A DNA stretch of 43,652 nucleotides from CAJGCS01 sp045589955 (GTDB lineage Bacteria > Bacillota_I > Bacilli_A > ML615J-28 > CAG-313): NCBI GenBank assembly GCA_045589955.1, contig JAZNQD010000062.1:1-43652 (forward strand), written 5' to 3'. Each line of letters opens with the position of its first letter. Position 1 is the first letter of the stretch. The position numbers were made by a program, and so were the translations under genes. Shown in pieces: positions 1 to 8,821 of the stretch. The notes under the pieces were generated by a model. That model searched no databases and had not been told where the DNA came from. It saw nothing but the letters and a program-made list of their open reading frames with translations.

Positions 1-2607
1 ACTGTTAAACGTATTGCAGTATTAGATAGAACTAAAGAACCAGGATCATTAGGTGAACCTTTATACTTAGATATTAAATCAGCATTCTATGGATTAGAAA
101 ACGCTCCACGTATCATTGGTGGTAGATATGGTCTTTCAAGTAAAGATACTACTCCAGCTCAAATGATTGCTGTATATGATCATCTTGCAAAAGAAGGTCA
201 TGATGGATTTACAGTAGGTATCAACGACGACGTTACTCATTTAAGTATTCCTGTTGGTAAAGAAATCAAATTATTAGAAGGTACTTCTGAACTTGTATTC
301 TATGGTTTAGGTAGTGATGGTACTGTTGGTGCTAACAAAAATACTATCAAAATCATTGGTGATAACACTGATCTTTATGCACAAGCATATTTCGCATACG
401 ACTCTAAGAAGAGTGGTGGTGTAACTAGATCACACTTACGTTTTGGTCCAAAACCAATTCAAGCTCCTTACCTTGTAAGTTTAGCTGACTTCGTAAGCTG
501 CTCATTAGAATCTTACGTTGAAAAATATGATATGTTAAGTTGCTTAAAAGATGGTGGTACATTCTTACTTAATACTGTAAGACCAGCTGAAGAATTAGAA
601 GCACACTTACCAAATGCATTCAAAAAACAATTAGCTGAAAAACATGCTAAATTCTATATTATCGATGCCGTTCACCTTGCACGTCAAATTGGTTTAGGCA
701 ACCGTACTAACACAATTTTACAATCTGCATTCTTCAAATTAAATGAACAAATCATGCCTTATGCAACAGCACAAGACTTAATGAAGAAATATGCTGCTAA
801 AACATATGGTAAAAAAGGTGAAGCTATCGTTCAATTAAACTACCAAGCAATCGACAAAGGTGCTGAAGGCTTAGTAGAAGTAGAAGTTAAACAAGAATGG
901 GCTAACCTTCCTGTAGAAGAAAAAGTTGCATGTGAAGAACGTCCACACTTCGTTAAAACTATCGCTGATCCAGTTAATAACATTAAAGGTTATGACTTAC
1001 CAGTTTCTGCATTCACTGGTTATGAAGATGGTACTATGGTTAATGGTGCAGCTGCATACGAAAAACGTGGTATCGCTAACTTCGTTCCAATGTGGGATGC
1101 TGAACAATGTATCCAATGTAACCAATGTGCATTCGTATGTCCACATGCTGTAATTAGACCATTCTTAGCTACAGAAGAAGAAATGGCTAATGCTCCAGAA
1201 GGAACAGTTACATTAAATGCAATGGGTAAAGGTTTAGAAGGATTAAAATACTCTATCCAAATCTCTACATTAGACTGTACTGGTTGTGAAGTTTGTGTTA
1301 ACACTTGTCCTGGTAAGAAAGACAAAGCTACTGGTGAAAACGTTAAAGCTCTTAAGATGGTTCCAATCGATGAAGCTGTTAACGCTGGTCAAGCACAAAA
1401 AGCTAAATACTTCTTCAACCATGTAACTTATAAAGACAACTTAGTTGATAAGATGGCTAACCCTAAAAACAGCCAATTTGCTCAACCTTTATTTGAATTC
1501 TCAGGCGCATGTGGTGGATGTGGTGAAACTCCATATGTTAAATTAACTACTCAATTATTCGGTGATCATATGGTAATCGCTAACGCTACTGGTTGTTCTT
1601 CAATCTATGGTGGTAGCTTCCCTACAACTCCATACACTGTAAACGCAGAAGGTAAAGGTCCAGCTTGGGCTAACTCATTATTCGAAGACAATGCTGAATT
1701 CGGTTTCGGTATGAAAGCTGCATCAGTTGCTTTAGGTGATCAAATCCAAACATTAATGGAAGAATGCATCGCTAATGGCGCTGAAGGTAGAGTTAAAGAA
1801 TTATTCGAAACTTGGATGGCTAACCGTACAAGCTATGCAGTAACTAAAGAAGTTGCTACTGAACTTGTTCCATTACTTGAAGCTTCTGAATGTCCAAAAG
1901 CTAAGAGAATCTTAGAACTTAAAGATCACTTAGTTAAACGTTCTCAATGGATCTTCGGTGGTGACGGATGGGCATATGACATCGGTTACGGAGGCTTAGA
2001 CCACGTAATCGCTAACCAAGAAGACGTTAATATCTTAGTACTTGATACAGAAGTTTACTCAAATACTGGTGGTCAATCTTCTAAATCATCTCCAACTGCA
2101 TCAATTGCTAAATTTACTGCAGCTGGTAAAAATGGTAAGAAGAAAGACTTAGCAGCTATCGCTATGAGCTATGGACATGTATATGTTGCATACGTTTCTC
2201 ATGGTGCAAGCCAAGCTCAATTATTAAAAGCTATGCGTGAAGCAGAAAGCTATAATGGTCCATCTATTATCATCGCTTACTCTCCATGTATCAACCACGG
2301 TATTAAGAGAAAAGGTAACATGGCAATGAGCCAAGTTCAAGCTAAACTTGCTGTTGAATGCGGTTACTGGACTTTATTAAGATTTGACCCTAGACTTGCT
2401 GCAGAAGGTAAAAATCCTCTTCAATTAGACTCTAAAGAACCTAACTGGGATTTATATGATGAATACTTAATGAGTGAAACTCGTTATGCTCAATTAAAGA
2501 ATATCAACCCTACAGCTGCTGATCAATTATTAAAGACTAATAAAGAAGAAGCTATGAGAAGATACAGAATGTATCAAAGATACTTAGCTATGGATTATTC
2601 TCTATAA
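1..2607 (+). CDS. nifJ: Pyruvate:ferredoxin (flavodoxin) oxidoreductase, 5'-truncated
   Basis: The enzyme oxidatively decarboxylates pyruvate to acetyl-CoA and CO2 and reduces ferredoxin, in the cytoplasm of anaerobes. The reading frame is open from base 1, so the start lies outside the window; the roughly 870 codons seen are the C-terminal three quarters of a single-chain enzyme of about 1,170 residues. Two 4Fe-4S ferredoxin motifs (CIQCNQCAFVCP near 1110 and CTGCEVCVNTCPG near 1280) are followed by the Cys-containing SGACGGCGETPY segment and the thiamine-diphosphate motif GGDGWAYDIGYGGLDHV near 1960. Nothing looks broken. A hairpin terminator follows directly. Codon use is rich in preferred codons, as expected of a highly expressed metabolic gene. 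Confidence 0.97.
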   Translation, partial: TVKRIAVLDRTKEPGSLGEPLYLDIKSAFYGLENAPRIIGGRYGLSSKDTTPAQMIAVYDHLAKEGHDGFTVGINDDVTHLSIPVGKEIKLLEGTSELVFYGLGSDGTVGANKNTIKIIGDNTDLYAQAYFAYDSKKSGGVTRSHLRFGPKPIQAPYLVSLADFVSCSLESYVEKYDMLSCLKDGGTFLLNTVRPAEELEAHLPNAFKKQLAEKHAKFYIIDAVHLARQIGLGNRTNTILQSAFFKLNEQIMPYATAQDLMKKYAAKTYGKKGEAIVQLNYQAIDKGAEGLVEVEVKQEWANLPVEEKVACEERPHFVKTIADPVNNIKGYDLPVSAFTGYEDGTMVNGAAAYEKRGIANFVPMWDAEQCIQCNQCAFVCPHAVIRPFLATEEEMANAPEGTVTLNAMGKGLEGLKYSIQISTLDCTGCEVCVNTCPGKKDKATGENVKALKMVPIDEAVNAGQAQKAKYFFNHVTYKDNLVDKMANPKNSQFAQPLFEFSGACGGCGETPYVKLTTQLFGDHMVIANATGCSSIYGGSFPTTPYTVNAEGKGPAWANSLFEDNAEFGFGMKAASVALGDQIQTLMEECIANGAEGRVKELFETWMANRTSYAVTKEVATELVPLLEASECPKAKRILELKDHLVKRSQWIFGGDGWAYDIGYGGLDHVIANQEDVNILVLDTEVYSNTGGQSSKSSPTASIAKFTAAGKNGKKKDLAAIAMSYGHVYVAYVSHGASQAQLLKAMREAESYNGPSIIIAYSPCINHGIKRKGNMAMSQVQAKLAVECGYWTLLRFDPRLAAEGKNPLQLDSKEPNWDLYDEYLMSETRYAQLKNINPTAADQLLKTNKEEAMRRYRMYQRYLAMDYSL

Positions 2608-2620
2608 TAATAACATTTTA

Positions 2621-2645
2621 ACCCAACTCCAAGGAGTTGGGTTTT
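2621..2645 (+). terminator. Rho-independent terminator of nifJ
   Basis: A perfect 10-bp stem (ACCCAACTCC / GGAGTTGGGT) with a two-base AA loop is followed by a short T run, 13 bases after the nifJ stop. Confidence 0.85.
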
Positions 2646-2687
2646 ATGCTTTTTACCTTAACAAATATGTCGGTTACAAAAATTCAA

Positions 2688-2715
2688 TTGACATATATTT
2701 ATAAAAGAGTATAAT
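2688..2715 (+). promoter_or_regulatory. Sigma-A-type promoter for the small lipoprotein
   Basis: A perfect -35 box TTGACA (2688-2693) and a perfect -10 box TATAAT (2710-2715) are 16 bases apart, 36 bases upstream of the next start codon. Confidence 0.85.
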
Positions 2716-2751
2716 TAAAGTACAAATTAATTTTTACAGGAGGAAATCAAA

Positions 2752-3114
2752 ATGAAAAAAACATTTAAAGTAATTTTTTCAGTATTAGTATGCATGGCTT
2801 TAGTATTTACTCTTGCAAGTTGTTCTGCTGAAAAGAAATACGAAAAATATGAAGAAAAAATCAATGTTGCTGCTGCAAAAGAAAAGTATATTACTTATGA
2901 TGAAGTAATTAAGAAATTAGGTGATCCAACTCAAAATACAACTGTATCAATTGGTAATACAAAAGAAACTGGTTTTTGCATTTGGTATGCTGGTTGTGAA
3001 GATATGGATGAAGTAGAAGAAAAACTTGAAGAAGGAAAAGAAATTCCATATATCTATGTTACATTTAAAGATGGCGATGCGATTGATGCAGAATTTGGTA
3101 TCAAAGAAAAATAG
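2752..3114 (+). CDS. Small secreted lipoprotein, possibly BLIP/SmpA-like fold
   Basis: This 120-residue protein begins with a lipoprotein signal: basic start MKK, a hydrophobic stretch to about residue 21, then lipobox LASC, giving lipidation at Cys24 and outer-surface anchoring. The mature part has the pattern TYDEVIKKLGDPTQ...FCIWYAG...YIYVTFKDGDAIDAEFG. That resembles the small repeat fold of DUF3862/SmpA-like proteins, in which a D/E-V-xx-x-LG-P turn is followed by W-Y and V-x-F-x-D/N-G strands. An AGGAGGA ribosome site ends 7 bases before the ATG. The gene stands alone between its own promoter and terminator. Its function is unknown; the fold assignment is by pattern only. Confidence 0.85.
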   Translation: MKKTFKVIFSVLVCMALVFTLASCSAEKKYEKYEEKINVAAAKEKYITYDEVIKKLGDPTQNTTVSIGNTKETGFCIWYAGCEDMDEVEEKLEEGKEIPYIYVTFKDGDAIDAEFGIKEK

Positions 3115-3136
3115 GAATTTAATACAATGAAACATT

Positions 3137-3168
3137 AAAAGAACTCCAAGTTTTGGAGTTCTTTTTGT
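3137..3168 (+). terminator. Rho-independent terminator of the lipoprotein gene
   Basis: The stem GAACTCCAA / TTGGAGTTC has a three-base loop, is extended by an A run before it, and is followed by TTTTT. Confidence 0.85.
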
Positions 3169-3195
3169 TTTTAAAAAATGTATATACTTAATATT

Positions 3196-3224
3196 TTGCT
3201 ATATTTATTTAAACGTGATATAAT
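3196..3224 (+). promoter_or_regulatory. Promoter of the eight-gene operon
   Basis: TTGCTA (3196-3201), a 17-base spacer and a perfect TATAAT (3219-3224), with TG one base before the -10 (extended -10). It is the only good promoter seen before the terminator at 12586, so it probably drives all eight genes. Confidence 0.75.
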
Positions 3225-3264
3225 AAGAAATAAAATATATGAATTTGTCATGAAAGGAGTCTGT

Positions 3265-4740
3265 ATGAAAAACCTAATTTTTGATTTAGATGGAACATTA
3301 TGGAATACAGAAAAATCCTATTACCATGCTTTTAATGAATTTTATAAAAATAATCCTACCAAACAAAAGCAAATGGATATTAATGTAGTGGCAAGTTTAA
3401 AAGCCGTGACAATGGATAAAATGGCGCCATTATTATTTCCCTTTGATAGTGAAGAGGAAAGATATTCAAATATGTTAGAATGTTTAAAATATTCATGTAA
3501 CTATTTAGAGAAGTTTGAAGAAGTAAAAGAAGAAAAAATTGAGGCTATTAAAAAACTTTCGAGTAATTTTAACATTTATCTTGTTAGTAACTGTCCTTTT
3601 TCATATATTGATATCTTCTTTAAAAAAACTAATTTAAAAACTTATTTTAAAGATGTTATTGCTTTAGGTGGTTTTACTGTAAATGATGATTCAGACAAGG
3701 GCAATAATTTAATTAAATTAATAGATAAACATAAACTAAATAAAAATGAAACCTTCTTCATTGGTGATAGTTCTCTAGACTTGGAGGCAAGTCGCTATGC
3801 AAATATTAAATTTATTCATTTAACAGAAGAAAGGGACATTATTAATACTATAAATCAAAAACTCGAAAATCAAAGAATTCTTGATCTTTGTTCTTTTTAT
3901 AAAGAATATGTTTATAAAGATGCTAGTGTTGTCTTAATGGAAAATAAAAACCAATTAGAATATCAACATTTATTTTCCTTCTTAAACTTAAGTAAAGATG
4001 ATGAAACAAACAAAATTCTTTTTAATCAAATGGAAGAAGATGCTAAAGCATTAGGCTTTAAAAATATTGTTGGACCAATAAATTACTCAACTTGGTTCGA
4101 CTATCGTTTACCAATTGACAACTTTGATAAAACATTTATTCCTGATATTAAAGGAAGTGAATATGAAGTTACTTTCCTAAAGGAAAATGGGTATAATTAT
4201 ATATACACATATGCTTCAACTCTTGCTAATGTTAACAAACGTTTAGAGTTTATTGCGAAAAAAAACAAATTATCAAGTGATTATTATGATGATTTAATAA
4301 CATCGGAAAAAGCATTTGACTATGTTGAAGAAATCTTTAATTTATCTTCTAAATGCTTTAAAAATGCTTATCTATATGCAGATGTTCCTTTTGATGTTTT
4401 CAATGACATCTATATGAAGTGGTTAAAAATGCTTCCATTTCCAATTGATTTATATATGATAAGAGAAACAAAAACAAAAGAACTTATTGCTTATGGCATT
4501 TGTTATTTTGATTCAATCAATGAAATCTATGTTTGTAAAACAGCTGCTATAGATCCAAAACATCAAAAAACGAATGTAGTTATGCAACTAGTAAAGATTG
4601 TTTTCGCAAGAACAAGAGATCATCAAGCTAAACAAATTCTATATCATTTTCAAAATGAACAAAAAAACACCTTGAGTGCTTTTTGGCGAAACAATGTGGT
4701 TTTAAAAAAACGCTATGCCCTTTTCATAAAGGAGTTTTAA
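3265..4740 (+). CDS. HAD-family hydrolase fused to a GNAT-like acyltransferase domain
   Basis: The start is set at 3265 because AAAGGAG sits 5 bases upstream and the protein then begins directly with the HAD motif; an upstream in-frame ATG would add an AT-rich tail from the promoter region. Residues 1 to about 210 are a haloacid-dehalogenase-like phosphatase: motif I DLDGT (nucleophile Asp7, acid Asp9), motif II Ser108 in LVSNC, motif IV GDSSLD near 167-172. The remaining 280 residues resemble GNAT-like proteins with a GPIN-x-STW-x-x-YR motif (near residue 272) and a C-terminal FWRNN...YALF segment. It is the first gene of the eight-gene operon and ends exactly where the next begins. The substrate is unknown; a phosphatase plus acyltransferase acting on one intermediate is an inference. 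Confidence 0.8.
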   Translation: MKNLIFDLDGTLWNTEKSYYHAFNEFYKNNPTKQKQMDINVVASLKAVTMDKMAPLLFPFDSEEERYSNMLECLKYSCNYLEKFEEVKEEKIEAIKKLSSNFNIYLVSNCPFSYIDIFFKKTNLKTYFKDVIALGGFTVNDDSDKGNNLIKLIDKHKLNKNETFFIGDSSLDLEASRYANIKFIHLTEERDIINTINQKLENQRILDLCSFYKEYVYKDASVVLMENKNQLEYQHLFSFLNLSKDDETNKILFNQMEEDAKALGFKNIVGPINYSTWFDYRLPIDNFDKTFIPDIKGSEYEVTFLKENGYNYIYTYASTLANVNKRLEFIAKKNKLSSDYYDDLITSEKAFDYVEEIFNLSSKCFKNAYLYADVPFDVFNDIYMKWLKMLPFPIDLYMIRETKTKELIAYGICYFDSINEIYVCKTAAIDPKHQKTNVVMQLVKIVFARTRDHQAKQILYHFQNEQKNTLSAFWRNNVVLKKRYALFIKEF

Positions 4741-5814
4741 ATGAAAATTTGTAAAAAATGTTTAAATGATCAAACTGTTAAACACATTAAATTTGATGAA
4801 AATGGTATTTGTAACTTTTGTAACACTTATCAAAAAGAATACGAAAAATGGCACGATTTTAAAAAACTAAAAGAAATCTTTGATGAAAAAATCAACACTG
4901 TAAAAGGAAAGTATACATATGATGTTTGTATTCCTTTTAGTGGAGGTAAAGACTCGACTTATGTTTTATACTACATGGTCAAAAACTATGACCTAAAAAT
5001 TAAAACTTTTACTTTAGACAATGGTTTTTTATCGTTTGAGGCAAAAGAAAAAATTGATGCCATCGTGAAAGATTTAAAAGTAGAACATGAATATATATCA
5101 TTAGATGAGAAATTAATTAAAGAAATATATCACTACATTGTAGGAAAATATCTTTCTCCTTGTATTGCATGCTCTTATATGGGTTATGCCTTAATGATAA
5201 ATTATACAACTAAATTTGATGCCGGACTTTGTATTCACGGCCGAAGTAGAGCCCAAATGTTTAGGGGATACTTCGAAGATTCTAAAGATACCTTTAAACC
5301 ATTTTTAGATGTCGCTTTAGAAAAATCTGAAAATATTGATTTAGAAAAATTGTATAATAATGTACTAGGCAAAATTGATAAGTTTATTGATAAAAAACTT
5401 GCAACAAAGATGAAAGAAGCGTTACTTAAAGATGTTCAAAATAAAGACTTTCGTGAGTTTGTTGGTTTCTTTATTTATCATGACTATGTTTTAGAAGATA
5501 TTCTAAAAACAATTTCAACCTACACATTATGGAAACCAAATAAAGATATCGAACACTTTGATTGTTTGATTCATAATGGAGCAAAATACATTAAAGATAT
5601 TATTGCTCGTCGTCCCCATAGCTTGCCAGAAATAAGTTTTATGATTCGGGATAAAAAAATAACTAAAGAAGAAGGAATCCTCCTTCTTGAAAAAGAAAAA
5701 CAATATGATACTAATAAATGTCTTGATGAACTTAATTTAATGTGTTCATTTATGAATTTAAGTAAGAAAAAACTATTATTTAAAGCAAAACTTTATGCAA
5801 AAAGATGGTGGTAA
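4741..5814 (+). CDS. PP-loop ATPase, N-acetyl-sugar-amidotransferase-like (WbpG-type)
   Basis: This 357-residue protein has a zinc-finger-like N-terminus, Cys4-x-x-Cys7 and Cys24-x-x-Cys27, followed by the ATP-pyrophosphatase loop SGGKDS at residues 67-72. That order matches the WbpG/N-acetyl sugar amidotransferase group, in which adenylation of a substrate precedes amide or amidine formation. A further SPCIACSYMG motif near residue 140 gives two more cysteines, also compatible with a sulphur-transfer or metal-bound PP-loop enzyme. The usual glutaminase partners of WbpG (HisH/HisF-like) are absent, so the nitrogen or sulphur donor is unclear. The start abuts the previous stop with no gap, and its AAAGGAG ribosome site lies inside the upstream gene, which suggests translational coupling. 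Confidence 0.8.
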   Translation: MKICKKCLNDQTVKHIKFDENGICNFCNTYQKEYEKWHDFKKLKEIFDEKINTVKGKYTYDVCIPFSGGKDSTYVLYYMVKNYDLKIKTFTLDNGFLSFEAKEKIDAIVKDLKVEHEYISLDEKLIKEIYHYIVGKYLSPCIACSYMGYALMINYTTKFDAGLCIHGRSRAQMFRGYFEDSKDTFKPFLDVALEKSENIDLEKLYNNVLGKIDKFIDKKLATKMKEALLKDVQNKDFREFVGFFIYHDYVLEDILKTISTYTLWKPNKDIEHFDCLIHNGAKYIKDIIARRPHSLPEISFMIRDKKITKEEGILLLEKEKQYDTNKCLDELNLMCSFMNLSKKKLLFKAKLYAKRWW

Positions 5815-5815
5815 T

Positions 5816-6340
5816 ATGAAAACTATTTTAAAAAAATACTATTTACCAGTAATTGTTGGTATTCTTGCGATGGGCGCAATTGTCCTACTTCGTGTTATTC
5901 ACAATATTCCTTTTAATAATTATGAAATTAGTATTTTACTATTTACCTTTGCAAGTACATTGCTTGTAAGAACAAGTGATGATTTATTTGACTACAAACA
6001 AGACCTTGAAAATGGTAAAAAAGTAATCCCTTATAAAGGCCAACTTGCTATCATGATTACTTTACTTGTAACAATAGCAATCAATTCGGTTATTGCATAT
6101 AGTTGGATTGGCCTTTTACTTGGTACAGTTTTTGTTTTAATTACCGGATATGCACATAAAAGCAATGGTATTTTAAAAATCTTTATTTACCCAATTCTGT
6201 TAATGATTGCTTTTATTATGATGTTTAATGTTTATTCAGGAATGTTTATTGAATATACAAGCTATGCTTACATGGGAACAATCATTCTTGTTTGCACAAT
6301 TGCCTCAATTGTTTTTAAAATTATAAAGAAGGAAAAATAG
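5816..6340 (+). CDS. Half-size UbiA-like integral membrane protein
   Basis: This is a protein of about 174 residues with roughly five or six hydrophobic segments. Between the second and third lies RTSDDLFDYKQD, an Asp pattern D-D-x-x-D-x-x-x-D like the first prenyl-diphosphate/Mg-binding motif of UbiA-family prenyltransferases (N-D-x-x-D-x-x-x-D). UbiA enzymes are normally near 290 residues and have a second Asp motif, which I cannot find here, so this is a half-length or degenerate member. The start at 5816 was chosen over an in-frame ATG at 5795 because it follows the upstream stop by one base and leaves a GGTGG ribosome site; the longer start would overlap the previous gene. It lies inside the eight-gene operon and places part of the pathway at the membrane. 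Confidence 0.7.
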   Translation: MKTILKKYYLPVIVGILAMGAIVLLRVIHNIPFNNYEISILLFTFASTLLVRTSDDLFDYKQDLENGKKVIPYKGQLAIMITLLVTIAINSVIAYSWIGLLLGTVFVLITGYAHKSNGILKIFIYPILLMIAFIMMFNVYSGMFIEYTSYAYMGTIILVCTIASIVFKIIKKEK

Positions 6341-6341
6341 T

Positions 6342-8804
6342 ATGAAACAATATATCATTACTAAAAACCATAAATTTGATGAAACTAAGGTAAGTTTAGT
6401 TGGCGGAAAAGCCATTGGCCTTTGGAAATTTTCTTACCTAAATGTCCCCAAATGGTTTGTATTAACTACCGAGTTTTTTGAAGAAATGTATGAACAAGAA
6501 AAGGAACTAATTAATACTCTTGTTATTTCGGAAGATTACAAATCTTTAGAACAAGTTATCATGTTAAAAGAATTTAAAAATTCTGTTCGAAACATGATTT
6601 TAAAAAATATTAAAGAAGGAACAAAGTACGCTGTTCGCTCTTCAGCTGTTCAAGAAGATACCAAAGGTAGTTCATTTGCCGGGATGATGGCATCTTATTT
6701 AAACATTGACAAAGAAAGTATCTTAACATATATTAAAAAAACATACTTAAGTGCTTTTTCAAAAAAAGCTGTTGAGTATCGTAAAACACATAAGCTTTCA
6801 TCAGTTGATATTAAAATGGCTGTTATTATTCAAGAAATGATTGAAGCTGACTATTCTGGTGTGTTATTTACAATTAATCCCGTTACTAATAACCCGGATG
6901 AATTTGTTATCAGCGCAACAAAAGGCTTAGGAGATGCTTTAGTAAGTGGTGAAGTTAATTCAGTTGACTATTACGTTAATGCAGGAAACATCAAAGGTGA
7001 TGACCCACTATTATCTAAAGAACAAATTCATAATATTGTTAAATTAGGCTATGAAGTTTTAGCATCTTCAAATCGATTCCAAGATATTGAATTTGCAATC
7101 AAAGATAATAAGATATATTTATTACAAACACGTCCAATTGTTCCATATAGTTATATCGATATAACTGAGCCAAGAACAACCTACGATAATGCTAATATTA
7201 TCGAATCATATAGTGGAACTACGACAATGCTTACTTTTACATTTGCTCGTTTCGTTTATGACAAAATATATAATCAATGCCTAAAAGCGGGCCATATTCG
7301 CAAGAAAGTAACGGATAGTTTAGCCCCATATTTAAAAGATATGTTAAGATTTTATGATAATAAAATCTACTATAACTTAAATAGTTGGTATATGCTTACA
7401 AGTATTTTTCCAGGTAAGAAAAATAATATTAACTATATGGAAAATATGATGGGCGTAAAAACAAAAATGACTAAAACAAAACATGTAAAAATGTCATTGT
7501 TTGACTTAATTAATCTAGGAATTCGCCTAAAGTGGCGCCTTGATAATATGAATAGATACTCAAAGAAATTCTTAAATAAATTTGAAGAAGTAGTTGGACC
7601 TTACTTACAAAATGATTTTGAAGGATATGATGAAGTCAAATTACTTGAGGTATTCAAATATATTGAAGAAAATATTGTTGATGATTTCACTACCCCAATT
7701 ATTAATGATGTTGGAGCTATGATGTATTATGGCAAATTAACAAAATATGTTAATGAGTTACCAATCAATGATCCAAATGGCTTCATTAGTAACAAAGTAA
7801 GTAAACAAGGTGGAGTAGAAAGTGCCAAGAGCGCTCCTTTATACCTTGCAATTATTGAGAAAATTAATGCAAATCAAAATATTAAAACGGACTTTATTGA
7901 TATGGATCCTGTTGACTTATATCAAAAATACCATAATAGTAAAGAATTAAAAGATGTCATTCAAAAATATATCAAAGAATTTGGACCGCGTGTAATGGAT
8001 GAGTTAAAACTAGAAACAATTACTTTATATGAAGATCCAACTTTCTTATATCAAATGTTACAAAATACCGTTAAACATGGATTAGTTGCAAATAATATTC
8101 CTCAAGAATACTTAGAAGAACCAACGCTTAAATTTTCACAAAAAATGAAGTTAAGACGTCTTGTTAAGAAAACTAAATACTTTATTAAAAATCGCGAACT
8201 TCTTCGTTTAAGAAGAACTTACCTATATTCAGTTATTCGTAAAATTTATATTCGTCTAGGAGCTATCTTTAAAGAACAAGACTTACTAGATGATGCAAGA
8301 GATATCTTCCATCTTAAGAAAGAAGAAATTGAAATGGTTGTTAAAGGCCATAAGGATAAACTCCGTGATTTACGAAAGATTGTCAAGACAAGAAAAGAAC
8401 GACTTGAAGAACACAAAGAAAAACCTACCTTTAATCGTATTGTTTTCTATGGTGATAAAGAACTTCTTATCCATAGCCACTTACCTGCAGATAGTATTCT
8501 AAAAGGAATCCCATCAGGAGCTGGTGTTGTTAGGGGGAAAATTAAACTTGTTAAAGATCCAAGCAATGCAATTTTAGATAATGAAATTATGCTTGCGGAA
8601 AGAACTGACCCAGGGTGGATAATGTTATTCCCAATGTGCAAAGGGATGATTGTAGAACGTGGAAGTATCTTATCTCATTCAGCTGTTGTTGCACGAGAAC
8701 TTGGAATTGTTGCGGTAGTGGGAGTAGAAGACGCAACAAAACTACTTCATGATGGCATGGAAGTAACAGTTGATGGAATTAAAGGAGAAATTAAAATACA
8801 CTAA
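6342..8804 (+). CDS. ATP-grasp/phosphohistidine phosphotransferase, PEP-synthase/rifampin-phosphotransferase-like
   Basis: This 820-residue protein has an N-terminal pyruvate-phosphate-dikinase ATP-grasp domain (GGKAIGLW near residue 22, VRSSAVQEDTKGSSFAGM near 100-117, QTRPI near 265) and a C-terminal swivelling domain with the phosphorylated-His motif GSILSHSAVVAREL (His near 779). The PEP/pyruvate-binding TIM barrel that follows the His domain in PEP synthase is missing; instead about 450 residues of unknown sequence lie between the two domains. That order (ATP-grasp, middle domain, His at the end) is the one known for rifampin phosphotransferase, which moves the beta-phosphate of ATP to a hydroxyl via the His. 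By analogy it may phosphorylate a hydroxylated intermediate of this operon. An AAGGA site precedes it; the gap to the previous gene is one base. Confidence 0.85.
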   Translation: MKQYIITKNHKFDETKVSLVGGKAIGLWKFSYLNVPKWFVLTTEFFEEMYEQEKELINTLVISEDYKSLEQVIMLKEFKNSVRNMILKNIKEGTKYAVRSSAVQEDTKGSSFAGMMASYLNIDKESILTYIKKTYLSAFSKKAVEYRKTHKLSSVDIKMAVIIQEMIEADYSGVLFTINPVTNNPDEFVISATKGLGDALVSGEVNSVDYYVNAGNIKGDDPLLSKEQIHNIVKLGYEVLASSNRFQDIEFAIKDNKIYLLQTRPIVPYSYIDITEPRTTYDNANIIESYSGTTTMLTFTFARFVYDKIYNQCLKAGHIRKKVTDSLAPYLKDMLRFYDNKIYYNLNSWYMLTSIFPGKKNNINYMENMMGVKTKMTKTKHVKMSLFDLINLGIRLKWRLDNMNRYSKKFLNKFEEVVGPYLQNDFEGYDEVKLLEVFKYIEENIVDDFTTPIINDVGAMMYYGKLTKYVNELPINDPNGFISNKVSKQGGVESAKSAPLYLAIIEKINANQNIKTDFIDMDPVDLYQKYHNSKELKDVIQKYIKEFGPRVMDELKLETITLYEDPTFLYQMLQNTVKHGLVANNIPQEYLEEPTLKFSQKMKLRRLVKKTKYFIKNRELLRLRRTYLYSVIRKIYIRLGAIFKEQDLLDDARDIFHLKKEEIEMVVKGHKDKLRDLRKIVKTRKERLEEHKEKPTFNRIVFYGDKELLIHSHLPADSILKGIPSGAGVVRGKIKLVKDPSNAILDNEIMLAERTDPGWIMLFPMCKGMIVERGSILSHSAVVARELGIVAVVGVEDATKLLHDGMEVTVDGIKGEIKIH

Positions 8805-8821
8805 TTAAAGAAAGGAGTGTT

